A DNA stretch of 64,000 nucleotides from Pseudomonadota bacterium (GCA_018241505.1 JAFEDS010000024.1:1-64000); one strand, 5' to 3'. Numbered from the stretch's first letter, positions 7,753-17,151 are shown. The notes: generated by a model not told the origin, from the sequence alone. Program-made: numbers and translations.

Positions 7753-9015
7753 TTATTTCGCCAGCATGGTACGGGCCTGTTCCGCCCAGAACAGCGCATC
7801 AACATAGGCCGCTCGGATCAAGGCCGGCGCCAGGGTGCCGTAGGTAACGTGATCCCACGCTGCGCGTTCATACGCGCGGGTGCATTTGAGAGCATTTCCC
7901 AGCTCACCCTCTCCCGCAACCAGTGCGCGGCAGACAGCCGGCGACAGCGGCAGTTCCTCCACGATCTTCTGGGTCGGCATGCCGGTCATGGCATTGAGAA
8001 GCGAAAACAGGCCGGTGATGAAAAACGCGCCGGTGTCATTCGCGCCGCCGAGCTGCCCGAGCTGCTCGCACATCCGCGCGCGCGTCATTGCGTTGAGAAA
8101 CAGGCTCGGCGGGCGGTCATCGAAACCCTGCAGGCACAGTAGTGAGCACAATTGCCGGAGCTGGTTGACGCCCAGGATCACGATTGCCTGCCGGATCGAA
8201 TCCACCTTGCGCGGCAGGTTGTAGTAACTGGAATTGATGCAACGCAGTACGTGATACGACATGGACACGTTCTGGCTGATCAACAGCTCGACCTCATCAA
8301 TCGAGTACTGTTCGTTGGACAGCGAAGCCACCAACCTCAGGGTGCTCATGCGGCTGGAGGGAACCCGCTTGGCGCGGAACGTCTGCGGATGTTGCAGGAA
8401 GTAGCCCTGGAAGCCGCTGAATCCCAGCTCGAGACAGGACTCAAAGTCCTCGGGCGTCTCCACGTTTTCGGCAATCAACTGCAGGCCGCGGGCTTTGAGC
8501 TCGCCCATCAGCTTCGTCAGCTCGGCCGTCGGGGGATGGGTAATCTCGAGCTTGACTATATCCGCAAGCTCCAGCAAACGCGGGTCACTGACCTTGGGTG
8601 AGAAGTCATCGAGGGCGATGCGATGCCCGCGCGCCCGCAATTTGCGGATCCCCGCGACCACGGCCGGCTCCGCCCGCACGTCCTCCAACACCTCGATGAC
8701 CACGAGGTTGGGCGGCAGCGGCAGGTCCGGCACGTCCGCCAGGAGCTCCATCGGGAAATTGATGTGAACGGGTTGACCGCCTGATAGCCGGTCCAGGCCG
8801 ATTTCCAGGGCGGCACTGGAAATGACTTCCAGCGTAGCCTGGCGCGGGTCCGTGATATTCGCCTTGGTGGCAGCCGGCGATGGCCGATACAACAACTCAA
8901 ACGCCATGACCGCCATGGCGGAATCGTAAATAGGCTGGCGCGCGACAAATACGTCGTGTTGCGTCGCCGTCGTCGCTGGATTGTCAGTCCTGCGGCGGTC
9001 TTCTAACGTTGCCAT
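7753..9015 (-). CDS. EAL-HDOD signalling protein (YuxH type)
   Basis: About 420 residues with an N-terminal EAL-like domain and a C-terminal HDOD domain. The EAL part keeps VARQPIYD, FELLYRP in place of the EAL signature, IEVLEDV, IALDDFSP, VKLEITH and AENVETPEDF, ending in FSGFQGYFLQHPQ. With Leu replacing Ala in the signature and a simplified active site, such proteins are usually cyclic-di-GMP sensors or scaffolds and not phosphodiesterases. The HDOD half (from about residue 215: SRMSTLRLVASLSNEQ, then FITGLFSLLNAMTGMP) is the usual partner domain. The start ATG at 9015 has GAGGG just upstream; the frame is open to 9042. Confidence 0.85.
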   Translation of the reverse strand: MATLEDRRRTDNPATTATQHDVFVARQPIYDSAMAVMAFELLYRPSPAATKANITDPRQATLEVISSAALEIGLDRLSGGQPVHINFPMELLADVPDLPLPPNLVVIEVLEDVRAEPAVVAGIRKLRARGHRIALDDFSPKVSDPRLLELADIVKLEITHPPTAELTKLMGELKARGLQLIAENVETPEDFESCLELGFSGFQGYFLQHPQTFRAKRVPSSRMSTLRLVASLSNEQYSIDEVELLISQNVSMSYHVLRCINSSYYNLPRKVDSIRQAIVILGVNQLRQLCSLLCLQGFDDRPPSLFLNAMTRARMCEQLGQLGGANDTGAFFITGLFSLLNAMTGMPTQKIVEELPLSPAVCRALVAGEGELGNALKCTRAYERAAWDHVTYGTLAPALIRAAYVDALFWAEQARTMLAK

Positions 9016-9094
9016 GTTCCCTCGGGATCCGCGGAGGTCCACTGCAGAAGGCAGACTCTACGGCTGCGAATCGTATCGTTCCGTGTCAGGATCG

Positions 9095-9137
9095 GCCATT
9101 GCCGCGGACTCCTCAACGCAAAATTACCGGCAATGGC
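9095..9137. repeat. Inverted repeat, 10-bp arms, in the gap
   Basis: GCCATTGCCG at 9095-9104 and CGGCAATGGC at 9128-9137 enclose a 23-nt loop, in the gap between the start of the EAL-HDOD gene and the end of the next minus-strand gene. It may be a transcription terminator for the upstream Ala-rich gene or an operator for the EAL-HDOD gene; no T tract is present. Confidence 0.35.
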
Positions 9138-9185
9138 TCGGAACCGCGAGGTCCGTCACATTGCCTGCGCCGATTCCGACTAAAC

Positions 9186-11366
9186 CTAACGTTTGGCTGC
9201 GAGAATTCCAATGGTGACCCAGGAATCCGGCTCAGGATCCCCGCGCCACGATAACCCTTCAATAGTGAGCTGATAGTTGCCCGGGCCCAGCGCCGAGCTG
9301 TTCAGTGCAACACGCAGGTGTCCGTTCGAATCTTTTACCAGGTTGTGGAGTATCGCAACACGACCCTGATCGATCCGGTCGATGGTGATGCGGAAAGTCT
9401 TGTAGGCGGAGCGCGTCTCGTCGATCTTGAAATCAACCAGCTCGGTCGGGTCGCCGCCGATCACCACGGCCGGGGTGTTTGAGGCGGCTTCGTGGCTGGG
9501 AACCAGGCGAATCACGCGCGTGCTGGTGGCCGGATTCAAGGGCCGCTCGGCAGTCTGTTGCTCGAGCCGGGTAATCTTCTGATTTCTACTGGAAACAGCG
9601 CTGGCCATGAAGGCCACGCTGGCACTCAACAACACAACCGCACCCGCCAGGCCCAGCACAAATTGCGGCCGGGTCCAGAAGCGCTGCGACGTCTTGTCCT
9701 GCCAGGGTTCGGGCTTGCCGCTGGCTTCGAGCAGACGCAGGCCCGCATTGACGCGCTCGGGTAAACCCAACTCGTCGAGCACCTGTGGATTATCCTTACA
9801 GAATCGCTCGAAGTCGGTGGCGCCCTTCAGGGGCAGGCGTCCGGACAGGTAGCGTTCAACAATCTGATTACGGGCAATGAAGTCTCGGTCCATTGCCGGG
9901 TTGGCTGCAGCGGCCGTGGCGGAGGCAGAAGTCGCCGTTGACGTTGCGGTGGCCGGTGCGACCGGAACAGCCGGCGGTGCTGGAGGTACGCTAGGAGCCG
10001 CCGATGCGCTCGACGGCGTGTTGACTGTCGCCGCATTCAGCAGCGGCGGAATAATAGATTCGGTGGAGGGTGACGGCAGCGCCGATGAGCCGGCGGACGG
10101 TACGAATTCTGACACCATCGATCCCAACGGCGTCGATTCCGTCGACTTGATCGCCGCGGGCGCCGTCGCGGGCGGCGGTGGGAATGTCGGAACGACCATT
10201 CCCGGCGGCGGGGCGGCAACTGCCAAAGGATCATCCATCAACTCGAGGGGCAGATCCGGCAAAGCCTCTTGGAATGGCGAGCCGGACGTCTGTGCGGAGG
10301 ACTCAGTCGCCGCAGGTGCAGTCTCTGCCGGAGACTTTGCGGTAGCAGCGCTTCCCGATGGAACGGCCTTCGTGCTTCCGGTCGTCGCTGTGTCACTCGA
10401 CGTGGTGCTACGAACTGAAGGAGAAGTCGCGGTGGTGAGTGCGTTGCCCGCCGATGCAGGTGCGCTGCTCGTCGGGGCGGCAATTGGCTTTGCGGTTCCA
10501 GCCAGCGTGGCGCCTGCGCGGCTGGCGGCGACGCTGCTGCTAATCGGAGATTGCGCGGCCGCCGTGACACCCAACGCGGGCGCGCCGGATCTCGTGGCAC
10601 CGGCCTTACGTGCTGCCGTGGCGGCAGCGGCAGCGCGTATTTTCGCTGCAGCGGCGGCTCGAGCGGCACTGTTGGCTGCGGAGCCCGTTGTGGGCCCAGG
10701 CGATGACGCTGTAGCGGCGGAACCAGCAGCAGCGCCAGTGCCGGCGAGAGCCCCAGCCCCAACACCAGCAGCCCCAGGGCCAGTGCCAACGGCAGCCCCA
10801 GCCCCAACACCAGCAGCCCCAGGGCCAGTGCCAACGGCAGCCCCAGCCCCAACACCAGCGGCCCCAGGGCCAGACCCAACGGCAGCCCCAGCCCCAACAC
10901 CAGCGGCCCCAGTGCCAGACCCAACGGCAGCTCCAGCTCCAAGACCAGCCGCCGCGGTGCCGGTAGGCCCAACGCCAGCGGCGTCGCCCCCCAGCCCCAA
11001 CGTCCCGGCCCCATTTGTCCCATCCATCCGCGCTGGCGCACCCGGCTCCGACACCCCAAGCAACACCTCCGGGTCCAGCAGCTCTCCAGGCGCATTTGAA
11101 AGCGTAGGTGCCAACGCAGAGCCCGGACGGACCTCCGGAGTCGCAGGGGCGGGCGTAGAAGCGGCTGGGGCGTCGACGCCTAAATCAAGAAGCGCGCCGT
11201 GCGAAAGCAGATCGTCATCCGAGTCCAATTTGCCCCCCTTCACAGCGGAACCCGCGGGAGCAGACATAGAAGATGAGGCGCGGCCCGATGGCAACCCCGA
11301 CGCAATGGGTTCCTCGACCGGAAGGTCGGCCAGGGGCTCAAAATCAGGACGTGAAACTGCTTCCAT
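9186..11366 (-). CDS. Ala/Gly-rich membrane protein with minisatellite linker
   Basis: A 726-residue protein of unrecognised family. Residues 1-100 are acidic and Ser/Pro-rich. The centre is a long Ala/Gly/Pro/Ser/Thr low-complexity region with 15-residue repeats (GAGAAVGTGPGAAGV). Near residue 490-560 a folded segment (DFIARNQIVERYLSGRL, then FERFCKDNPQVLDELGL) resembles the cytoplasmic part of anti-sigma-like proteins but lacks zinc ligands. One membrane helix follows at about 569-591 (FVLGLAGAVVLLSASVAFM), then a coiled stretch and a beta-rich C-terminal domain (YKTFRITIDRIDQGRVAIL, LGPGNYQLTIEGL). The topology suggests a long cytosolic N-terminus and a periplasmic sensor-like tail. The opposite strand is also open over most of the gene, but only this frame encodes a coherent folded C-terminus. 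Confidence 0.7.
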   Translation of the reverse strand: MEAVSRPDFEPLADLPVEEPIASGLPSGRASSSMSAPAGSAVKGGKLDSDDDLLSHGALLDLGVDAPAASTPAPATPEVRPGSALAPTLSNAPGELLDPEVLLGVSEPGAPARMDGTNGAGTLGLGGDAAGVGPTGTAAAGLGAGAAVGSGTGAAGVGAGAAVGSGPGAAGVGAGAAVGTGPGAAGVGAGAAVGTGPGAAGVGAGALAGTGAAAGSAATASSPGPTTGSAANSAARAAAAAKIRAAAAATAARKAGATRSGAPALGVTAAAQSPISSSVAASRAGATLAGTAKPIAAPTSSAPASAGNALTTATSPSVRSTTSSDTATTGSTKAVPSGSAATAKSPAETAPAATESSAQTSGSPFQEALPDLPLELMDDPLAVAAPPPGMVVPTFPPPPATAPAAIKSTESTPLGSMVSEFVPSAGSSALPSPSTESIIPPLLNAATVNTPSSASAAPSVPPAPPAVPVAPATATSTATSASATAAAANPAMDRDFIARNQIVERYLSGRLPLKGATDFERFCKDNPQVLDELGLPERVNAGLRLLEASGKPEPWQDKTSQRFWTRPQFVLGLAGAVVLLSASVAFMASAVSSRNQKITRLEQQTAERPLNPATSTRVIRLVPSHEAASNTPAVVIGGDPTELVDFKIDETRSAYKTFRITIDRIDQGRVAILHNLVKDSNGHLRVALNSSALGPGNYQLTIEGLSWRGDPEPDSWVTIGILAAKR
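10756..10935. repeat. Four 45-bp in-frame minisatellite units
   Basis: Four successive 45-bp units (10756-10800, 10801-10845, 10846-10890, 10891-10935) differ at only a few positions and are followed by degenerate copies. They encode 15-residue GAAVG-type blocks of the minus-strand protein. Confidence 0.9.
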
Positions 11367-11570
11367 AGTTCTCGAGCCGGAATCGGGCGGTCAATCCTCA
11401 ACGTATCCTGCAATGCCATGGCTGAGGTACCTAGGCGGTGGCTCACATATCGGGCGGGGCTGAGCCTGCATTGTGACGTCCGTCACACTCCCGGTACTGT
11501 TCCCGTTCACTTAACCCTAATCGATGGGCACTGCCGTTTGCATCTGGGCAGACATTCACTGGAGTCGATT

Positions 11571-13106
11571 ATGGCCACTGGAAAGCTGTCTATCCGCCAT
11601 GTTGTTGCCGTCGCGCTGGGCTTTGTCCCGGTCATGGCAGCGAACGCGGCCAGCGAAGACACCGCGATTACGATTTACAGCTCAGCGGAGCCGGGGGCGA
11701 TCTCCCCGGATTTGTATCGGCCGGTTCCCGGTGGAGGTGTGCCCAATGCGTCCAGCGTCCCCGGCTACGCGATGATCCGCCAGGAGCGCGACGTGAAGCT
11801 CGCCAGCGGGCGCTCCACTCTGAAGTTTGCCGATGTAGCCGCCCTCATTGATCCAACTACGGTCACCTTCACCTCTTTGTCCGAACCGCGGACGCGCGTT
11901 CTAGAACAGAGCTATCAGTTCGATCTGGTGAGCACAGACAAACTTCTGCTGAAGTACATCGATCGTCCGATTACCGTCGAGCGTCACAACGGAGATCGCC
12001 TGGAGACCGTCAGCGGAACGCTCTTGTCGTCCACCGATGGCCTGCTGTTACGGACGAACGACGGAACGATTCAGTCGCTGCGTGATTATTCGTCGGTCCG
12101 CTTTCCGGAAGTGCCAGGAGGTCTCGATACACGCCCGACGCTGGTATGGGACGTTATGTCGCCGTCGGCGAGAACTCAGCGAAGTCGAGTTACGTATCAG
12201 ACAGGGGGTGTGACTTGGTGGGCTGACTACAACCTCATCTTCAACGAGGGCAAGGACGCGAATAGTGGCGTACTCGATCTCTCGGCATGGGTAAGCGTTA
12301 TCAACCAGTCGGGCACGGCCTACCCCAACGCGCATTTGAAGCTCATCGCAGGTGACGTGCACCGAGCGACCGCGCCGCCCCCACCCCAGGTAATGTTCAA
12401 ACGCGCCCTGGAAGCCGCGGACGCTGCCGCCTCAGTCCCGGGATTCAAGGAGAAATCCTTCTTCGAATTTCACCTCTACACCCTGCAGCGGCCCACGACG
12501 CTGACCAACAACTCAACCAAGCAGATTGAGCTTTTCGACCAGGCACGTCAGATCCCCGCCAAGAAAGTCCTTCTCTATAACGGCGCGCCTGACACCTATG
12601 TGTATCCGAGTCCCCTCACCGATCGTAATTTTGGGGGTGGATCCAATAAGAAGGTGGATGTCTACCTGGAGTTCCGTAATGACAAGCAATATGGCCTCGG
12701 TGTTCCATTACCGGCCGGTCGCATCAGAGTGTCGAAACTCGACGCCGCTGACGGAAGCCTGGAATTCATCGGTGAGGACCGCATCGATCACACACCGAAG
12801 GATGAACAGGTGCGGGTGAAGCTGGGATCAGCGTTCGATGTCGTGGGCGAGCGCAAGCAGACTGACTTCACCGTGGACAGCAAAGCGCAATGGATGGAGG
12901 AACAATTCGAAATCCGGCTGCGCAATCACAAGAATCAGGACGTAAAAGTGGTCGTCAAGGAAAATTTATTTCGCTGGAGCAACTGGAAGATCCTGACGAA
13001 GACGCATGAATTCATAAAAGAAGATTCCCGCACCATTACGTTTCCAGTGGACGTTCCAAAGGATGGCGAGACTATCGTCCGATATAGAGTCCGCTACACT
13101 TGGTAG
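11571..13106 (+). CDS. DUF4139-type exported protein
   Basis: A 511-residue secreted or periplasmic protein. ATG at 11571 has a GGAG ribosome site and begins a clear signal peptide (HVVAVALGFVPVMAANAAS). The mature part is beta-rich and matches the DUF4139 (mucoidy-inhibitor-like) architecture: SRVTYQTGGVTWWADYNLIF in the middle, then LDLSAWVSVINQSGTAYPNA, KLIAGDVHRA, and a C-terminal beta-sandwich (EEQFEIRLRNHKNQDVKVVV, KILTKTHEFIKED). Enzymatic function is not known for the family. The frame is open upstream to 11418, but that extension has no ribosome site and would hide the signal peptide. Confidence 0.82.
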   Translation: MATGKLSIRHVVAVALGFVPVMAANAASEDTAITIYSSAEPGAISPDLYRPVPGGGVPNASSVPGYAMIRQERDVKLASGRSTLKFADVAALIDPTTVTFTSLSEPRTRVLEQSYQFDLVSTDKLLLKYIDRPITVERHNGDRLETVSGTLLSSTDGLLLRTNDGTIQSLRDYSSVRFPEVPGGLDTRPTLVWDVMSPSARTQRSRVTYQTGGVTWWADYNLIFNEGKDANSGVLDLSAWVSVINQSGTAYPNAHLKLIAGDVHRATAPPPPQVMFKRALEAADAAASVPGFKEKSFFEFHLYTLQRPTTLTNNSTKQIELFDQARQIPAKKVLLYNGAPDTYVYPSPLTDRNFGGGSNKKVDVYLEFRNDKQYGLGVPLPAGRIRVSKLDAADGSLEFIGEDRIDHTPKDEQVRVKLGSAFDVVGERKQTDFTVDSKAQWMEEQFEIRLRNHKNQDVKVVVKENLFRWSNWKILTKTHEFIKEDSRTITFPVDVPKDGETIVRYRVRYTW

Positions 13107-13190
13107 ACTCAGCGGGCCGACGGCCGGTTGAAACAGCAACGGACCTGCGTCACATTCTCCTTCAGTGTGGTGAGATAAATTTCCTTTCCG

Positions 13191-14405
13191 ATGCAGATGT
13201 ACGCAGCTCCAGATCTGGAAGACCTTCCAGACTCACCTTATTCCAGCGAGCTGCGACGGGATTTTCCGGATCTGCGCTTCGCGCCCGAACTGGAAAGCGA
13301 GTTTCAGGCATTCCACCTGGAGCGCGTTCGCGCGCGCGTGCGTTTCTTTCAGCTCGCGATCGGTGCTCTGGCCGTGGCGGAGGCGATGCACCTCGTCGTG
13401 ATCGACGGCGTTCCTATCAACGATGTCTTCTTCGGTTGGCTGGGTGTCGTTGTGCCGGCGTGTCTGTTCCTGGTGTGGGCGTCATGGAGCAGCTACTACG
13501 AGCGTATCTATCTGCCATTGGCGCGGATAGCAGTGCCCGTATTTGCTATTGCGTCGGCGTTCGGTGTCGCAAGCCGCTCGGTATCAGGGCATCCGGATCC
13601 CTTCTATTTTCTGACTACGTACAGCATTGCGCTGTTCTTCCTGGGCGGCCAATTGTTTCGGGAGGCCCTGTTTGCGACCGCCGCGATGATCATCACTTGC
13701 GGCGCGACGCTCGCCTACACCGGACTGGATGCTGCGTCCCTCATCTATTATGTAGTGGTGCTAACGATCACGGGCGCGGTGGGAGCGTTCGTATATAGAG
13801 GCGTCGAACGGCAATTGCGCACCTCGTTCCTGGAGCGGGGGTTGATGGGCGAGTTGGTCGCGCGGGATGGCCTCACCGGATTGAAGAATCGCGGTGCGTT
13901 TGACGACTACTTTCCGCGGATGTGGCAGCAAGCGCTTCGGGACCGTCGCGCTCTGGCGCTTTTGCTGATCGATGTCGATCACTTCAAAGCCTATAACGAC
14001 CGATACGGTCATCAGGCGGGCGATCAGACACTCAGGCGGGTCGCGCAGGTGGTGCAAGCTTTTGCGCGCCGGCCGCTGGACATCGCTGCTCGCTACGGTG
14101 GCGAAGAGTTCGTGCTGGCGCTGTTTGATCTGAGTGCCGACAACGTTCGCGAGATGGCGGACCAACTGCGTACGGCCATCCACGATCTGAACATCGTGCA
14201 TGAGGAATCTGCCACCGCGGCATACGTGACTGCCAGCATCGGGGTAGCCATCGTTGCACCTAGGATGGGCCGTAGCCCCGATGGTGCCGTACAGATCGCG
14301 GACGAAGCTCTCTACAGCGCAAAGCGCTCAGGTCGCCACTGCATCACAGTAGTCGATTGCGACCAGATACAGTTCTCCACGGGTGTATTCCGGCGCAGAG
14401 CTTAA
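13191..14405 (+). CDS. Membrane diguanylate cyclase (GGDEF)
   Basis: A 404-residue protein with a short cytosolic N-terminus, six predicted membrane helices (about residues 55-210) and a C-terminal GGDEF domain. The domain shows ARDGLTGLKNRGAFDDYF, the metal-binding LLIDVDHFKAYNDRYGH and the active-site signature RYGGEEF, so it should make cyclic di-GMP from two GTP. No RxxD inhibitory site is obvious five residues before the GGEEF motif. The 3' end overlaps the LytTR regulator gene on the other strand by 4 bp. With the EAL and degenerate EAL genes nearby, it forms part of a cyclic-di-GMP-rich neighbourhood. Confidence 0.9.
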   Translation: MQMYAAPDLEDLPDSPYSSELRRDFPDLRFAPELESEFQAFHLERVRARVRFFQLAIGALAVAEAMHLVVIDGVPINDVFFGWLGVVVPACLFLVWASWSSYYERIYLPLARIAVPVFAIASAFGVASRSVSGHPDPFYFLTTYSIALFFLGGQLFREALFATAAMIITCGATLAYTGLDAASLIYYVVVLTITGAVGAFVYRGVERQLRTSFLERGLMGELVARDGLTGLKNRGAFDDYFPRMWQQALRDRRALALLLIDVDHFKAYNDRYGHQAGDQTLRRVAQVVQAFARRPLDIAARYGGEEFVLALFDLSADNVREMADQLRTAIHDLNIVHEESATAAYVTASIGVAIVAPRMGRSPDGAVQIADEALYSAKRSGRHCITVVDCDQIQFSTGVFRRRA

Positions 14406-15223
14406 GCGCGTGCTCCCTTGAGGAAATACTCGACCTTGTCTCGATAGGTGCGAGATAGCTTCAGCTCGTGTCCACCTTCGAGAGTGAGGAAGTATTCGCC
14501 GTTCATGTGCGCGCGAAGGCTCTTCACCAGGCTGAGATTCACGATTGTTGAGCGATGCACCCGTTGGAACAGCTTCGGATCGAGAACCTCCTCCAGCTCC
14601 TTCATTGTTCCACGGAGGATATGGGTGTTGCCGCCGGCGTGAATGCACATGTAGTCGCCCGCGGCGTCGATCCACTCGATCGACGCGACGGTTACGCGAA
14701 CCGTCTCACGGCCCTGGCGGATCGGGAGAATTTCCGGGCGGCGCGGCTCCGCGGCCTTCGGGCCATGAGTTAGCAGCTCTTCGAGCGCAAGCTCACCAGA
14801 GCCGGTGATTTCAGCGATGATTTCAACGAGCCGATCACGCTGATTCGTGGCGTTCTTCGACTGTACGTGATCGCGGATCCTCTCCAGCGCGGCGTTGAAG
14901 CGGGTGTCATCGACGGGTTTCAGCAGGTAGTCCACTGCACGCGCTTCGAAGGCTCGAATGGCGTATTGATCATAAGCCGTGACAAACACAACAACCGGCA
15001 GGCTTTCCTGTGGCAAATGCGCCAGCACCTCGAATCCCGACATGTTGGGCATTTGAATGTCGAGAAACAAAACGTCCGGCTTGTGCCGGTTGACCGCTTC
15101 CAGTGCTTCGCGGCCATTGGAGCATTGAGCCACGACCTCAAAATCGGCCGCGTCTTTCAACCTGATCTCAATGCCACGCCGCGACAGCGCTTCGTCGTCC
15201 ACGATGATCGTCGTGATTTTCAC
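14402..15223 (-). CDS. LytTR-family response regulator
   Basis: A 273-residue AlgR/LytR-type regulator. The receiver domain has the acidic pair in IIVDDEAL, the phospho-acceptor Asp in VLFLDIQMPNMSG (about residue 54) and the conserved Lys in YLLKPVDD. A linker of about 45 residues leads to a LytTR DNA-binding domain (IEWIDAAGDYMCIH, FQRVHRSTIVNLSLVKSL, ELKLSRTYRDKVEYFL). The start overlaps the stop of the sensor kinase gene by 4 bp, so the two are translated as a pair. LytTR regulators usually bind paired direct repeats at target promoters; targets are not visible here. Confidence 0.92.
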   Translation of the reverse strand: MKITTIIVDDEALSRRGIEIRLKDAADFEVVAQCSNGREALEAVNRHKPDVLFLDIQMPNMSGFEVLAHLPQESLPVVVFVTAYDQYAIRAFEARAVDYLLKPVDDTRFNAALERIRDHVQSKNATNQRDRLVEIIAEITGSGELALEELLTHGPKAAEPRRPEILPIRQGRETVRVTVASIEWIDAAGDYMCIHAGGNTHILRGTMKELEEVLDPKLFQRVHRSTIVNLSLVKSLRAHMNGEYFLTLEGGHELKLSRTYRDKVEYFLKGARA

Positions 15224-16338
15224 GCCCGGGCTACCTCGGATACGGCTGGCCGTGCTTCTGACTGTGTGCTGATCGCAGGAGCCAGTTCAAGAGGCAACGC
15301 CATGTCTACTCGCAATCCTGGATGGCTGTTGAGTACGGCAAATCGATGGTGTTCGCCATACAGCACCGCCAGACGCTCGCGCGTGTTTCTGAGACCTACG
15401 CCTCTCCGCTCGTTCGTTGGGGCGCCGTCGCGCAATCCAGGTCCGTCATCGATTACGCTCACTTCCAGCATCGCACCGCGAATCCGCCCTTCGATGCGAA
15501 CGGAGCCTCCCTGTTCGCGCGACGACACCGCGTACTTCAGGGCATTCTCCAGCAACGGCTGCAGCAGTAAGCTCGGTACCAGCGCATCCAACGCGGGTCC
15601 ATCGATAGCGTATTCCAAACGCAACCTTTCCCCAAAGCGCAGCCGTTCGGTGCCAAGGTACAGGTCCAACGCTTCAATCTCCTGACGAAGCGTGACTTTC
15701 TTTACGGGATCCTGGTCCAGTGTGTAACGCAGGAATTCGGACAGCCGGGTCACCGCGTTATTGGCCGTGCGGTTCTGATTGTCGAGAATCAGAGTCGAGA
15801 TGGCATTGAGCGTGTTGAAGAGAAAATGAGGGTTGAGCTGATAGCGCAACATTTTGAGCTGGGCTTCCTGCGCGAGAGCCGTTGCCTTCAATGCGTCCGC
15901 TTGCTGCATCTGCTGCGCCTCGTAGTTTTTAAAGCTGAAATAAAACGCCGTCCAACACAGCAGCAGGTACGTACTCGATAACGCACCTCCGAACACCTCA
16001 AACAGCGTCTTGAATTGCCAGTCCGGTTCTACGATCTCCTTGTATGCGAGATTGATGACGGACCGGAGGGCCAAAGCGGTTGCGTAGCACGTCACCAGGA
16101 CCCCGATGATGACCACGCGCGGTGATCGGCCCCACAGCCTGCGATAGACCGATCGCATGGGAACCGACAGAACGAAGCCCGCGACCGCCGCAATCAGGAT
16201 CACCTGACCATAACTGGCCGGCTTCTCATATAAGAGTGCTCCGAAATACTGCGTGACCGCATACGCAGCCCAGCCGGCCGCATGCAAAGTCCAGAACAGC
16301 AAATTACGTCTTGTCCGCAGTAATTCGAGCGTCAGCAT
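15220..16338 (-). CDS. LytS-type sensor histidine kinase
   Basis: A 372-residue kinase with a four-helix membrane N-terminus (about residues 12-140), a short coiled coil (NYEAQQMQQADALKATALA) and a His-kinase core. The phospho-acceptor is in YQLNPHFLFNTLNAIS. The ATPase domain shows LLLQPLLENALKYAV, VIDDGPGLRDG and RGVGLRNTRERL. This is the partner of the overlapping LytTR regulator downstream. There is no extracytoplasmic sensing domain, so the membrane helices themselves are the probable sensor. Confidence 0.92.
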   Translation of the reverse strand: MLTLELLRTRRNLLFWTLHAAGWAAYAVTQYFGALLYEKPASYGQVILIAAVAGFVLSVPMRSVYRRLWGRSPRVVIIGVLVTCYATALALRSVINLAYKEIVEPDWQFKTLFEVFGGALSSTYLLLCWTAFYFSFKNYEAQQMQQADALKATALAQEAQLKMLRYQLNPHFLFNTLNAISTLILDNQNRTANNAVTRLSEFLRYTLDQDPVKKVTLRQEIEALDLYLGTERLRFGERLRLEYAIDGPALDALVPSLLLQPLLENALKYAVSSREQGGSVRIEGRIRGAMLEVSVIDDGPGLRDGAPTNERRGVGLRNTRERLAVLYGEHHRFAVLNSHPGLRVDMALPLELAPAISTQSEARPAVSEVARA

Positions 16339-16557
16339 GCAGGCCGTCGCTGCAGTGGGTGGTCTTACGGAGCTTAGGCCATCCGTTCATTGAATGCGGC
16401 CACAGACAACGCGCCGTGCACTCGCCTCGTCGCAGGCGGCGGGTCCTGGCACGCCTGCGAGGAACTTATAACCAATTGATCTATAAGTAGAACCGTACGG
16501 CCGGAACATTGCTGGCGTTTCAGTATTGGTGCTGCTGTGGATTCGAGAGTAAGCGAC

Positions 16558-17151
16558 ATGAGACAGCTCTTCTTAGGCATGAGCGCCGCCGCCCTCATTT
16601 CGATGGGTGGGCTGGTGGCTGCCCAGACGGCGGAGACGCGGACCAAGCTGGTTCAGCCCTCGGTGGATAAGCCCGTTGAAACTGCGACGCAGCCTGACCC
16701 GGGTACAAAGATGCGCTTGGCCGCAATGGACACGTCCGATGCTGCGTTCCGCAAATTGGACGAGGACAAGGACGGGCGAATCTCCCCGCTCGAAGCCGCA
16801 AATAATCCGCGCGTAGCAGCCGCGTTCACTATGGCCGACAAGGACAAGGACGGGTATTTGAGTAAGGAAGAATTCGAAGCGATGAATCCTTCCTCGAGCA
16901 GTGCGCACCCGGAGGTCGACGCGTCGAAACCCGCGGGGGATCGCGTGACCGCGCCGAGTGGAGATCGTGCAGCCACGTCCCCGAACGGCGATCACGTAGC
17001 AACGGCTCCGAGCGGGGATCGTGTGGCGACCGCACCCAGCGGCGACCACGTGTCCAACCCTAGTGGAGATCAGCGCGCGACCGGCCCGAACGAGCCAACT
17101 CCGGCGGACAACTCACAGCCTCCCCGATGGGTGGCGCACCCGAGGCACTAG
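16558..17151 (+). CDS. Secreted EF-hand protein with Gly-Asp repeat tail
   Basis: A 197-residue exported calcium-binding protein. The ATG at 16558 follows a GAGAGTAAG ribosome site and starts a signal peptide (LFLGMSAAALISMGGLVAAQ). Two canonical EF-hand loops are present: DEDKDGRISPLE at about 74-85 and DKDKDGYLSKEEF at about 99-111. The last 80 residues are a disordered tail of repeats of the form SGDRVATAP/SGDHV. The family of small exported EF-hand proteins is common in proteobacteria; the role is unknown. An alternative GTG start exists at 16537. The 3' end overlaps the next convergent gene by 4 bp. Confidence 0.8.
   Translation: MRQLFLGMSAAALISMGGLVAAQTAETRTKLVQPSVDKPVETATQPDPGTKMRLAAMDTSDAAFRKLDEDKDGRISPLEAANNPRVAAAFTMADKDKDGYLSKEEFEAMNPSSSSAHPEVDASKPAGDRVTAPSGDRAATSPNGDHVATAPSGDRVATAPSGDHVSNPSGDQRATGPNEPTPADNSQPPRWVAHPRH

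Noticed and set aside
10740-10960. 45-bp repeats considered as a CRISPR array or origin iterons
   Set aside because: Units are contiguous without unique spacers and lie in frame inside a gene; no replication genes are nearby.
9877-11463. A 528-codon open frame on the plus strand, Ala/Val/Gly-rich
   Set aside because: It is antisense to the Ala-rich minus-strand gene and owes its length to GC-rich codon symmetry and the 45-bp repeats. It has no folded-looking segment, whereas the minus frame has a membrane helix and a coherent C-terminal domain.
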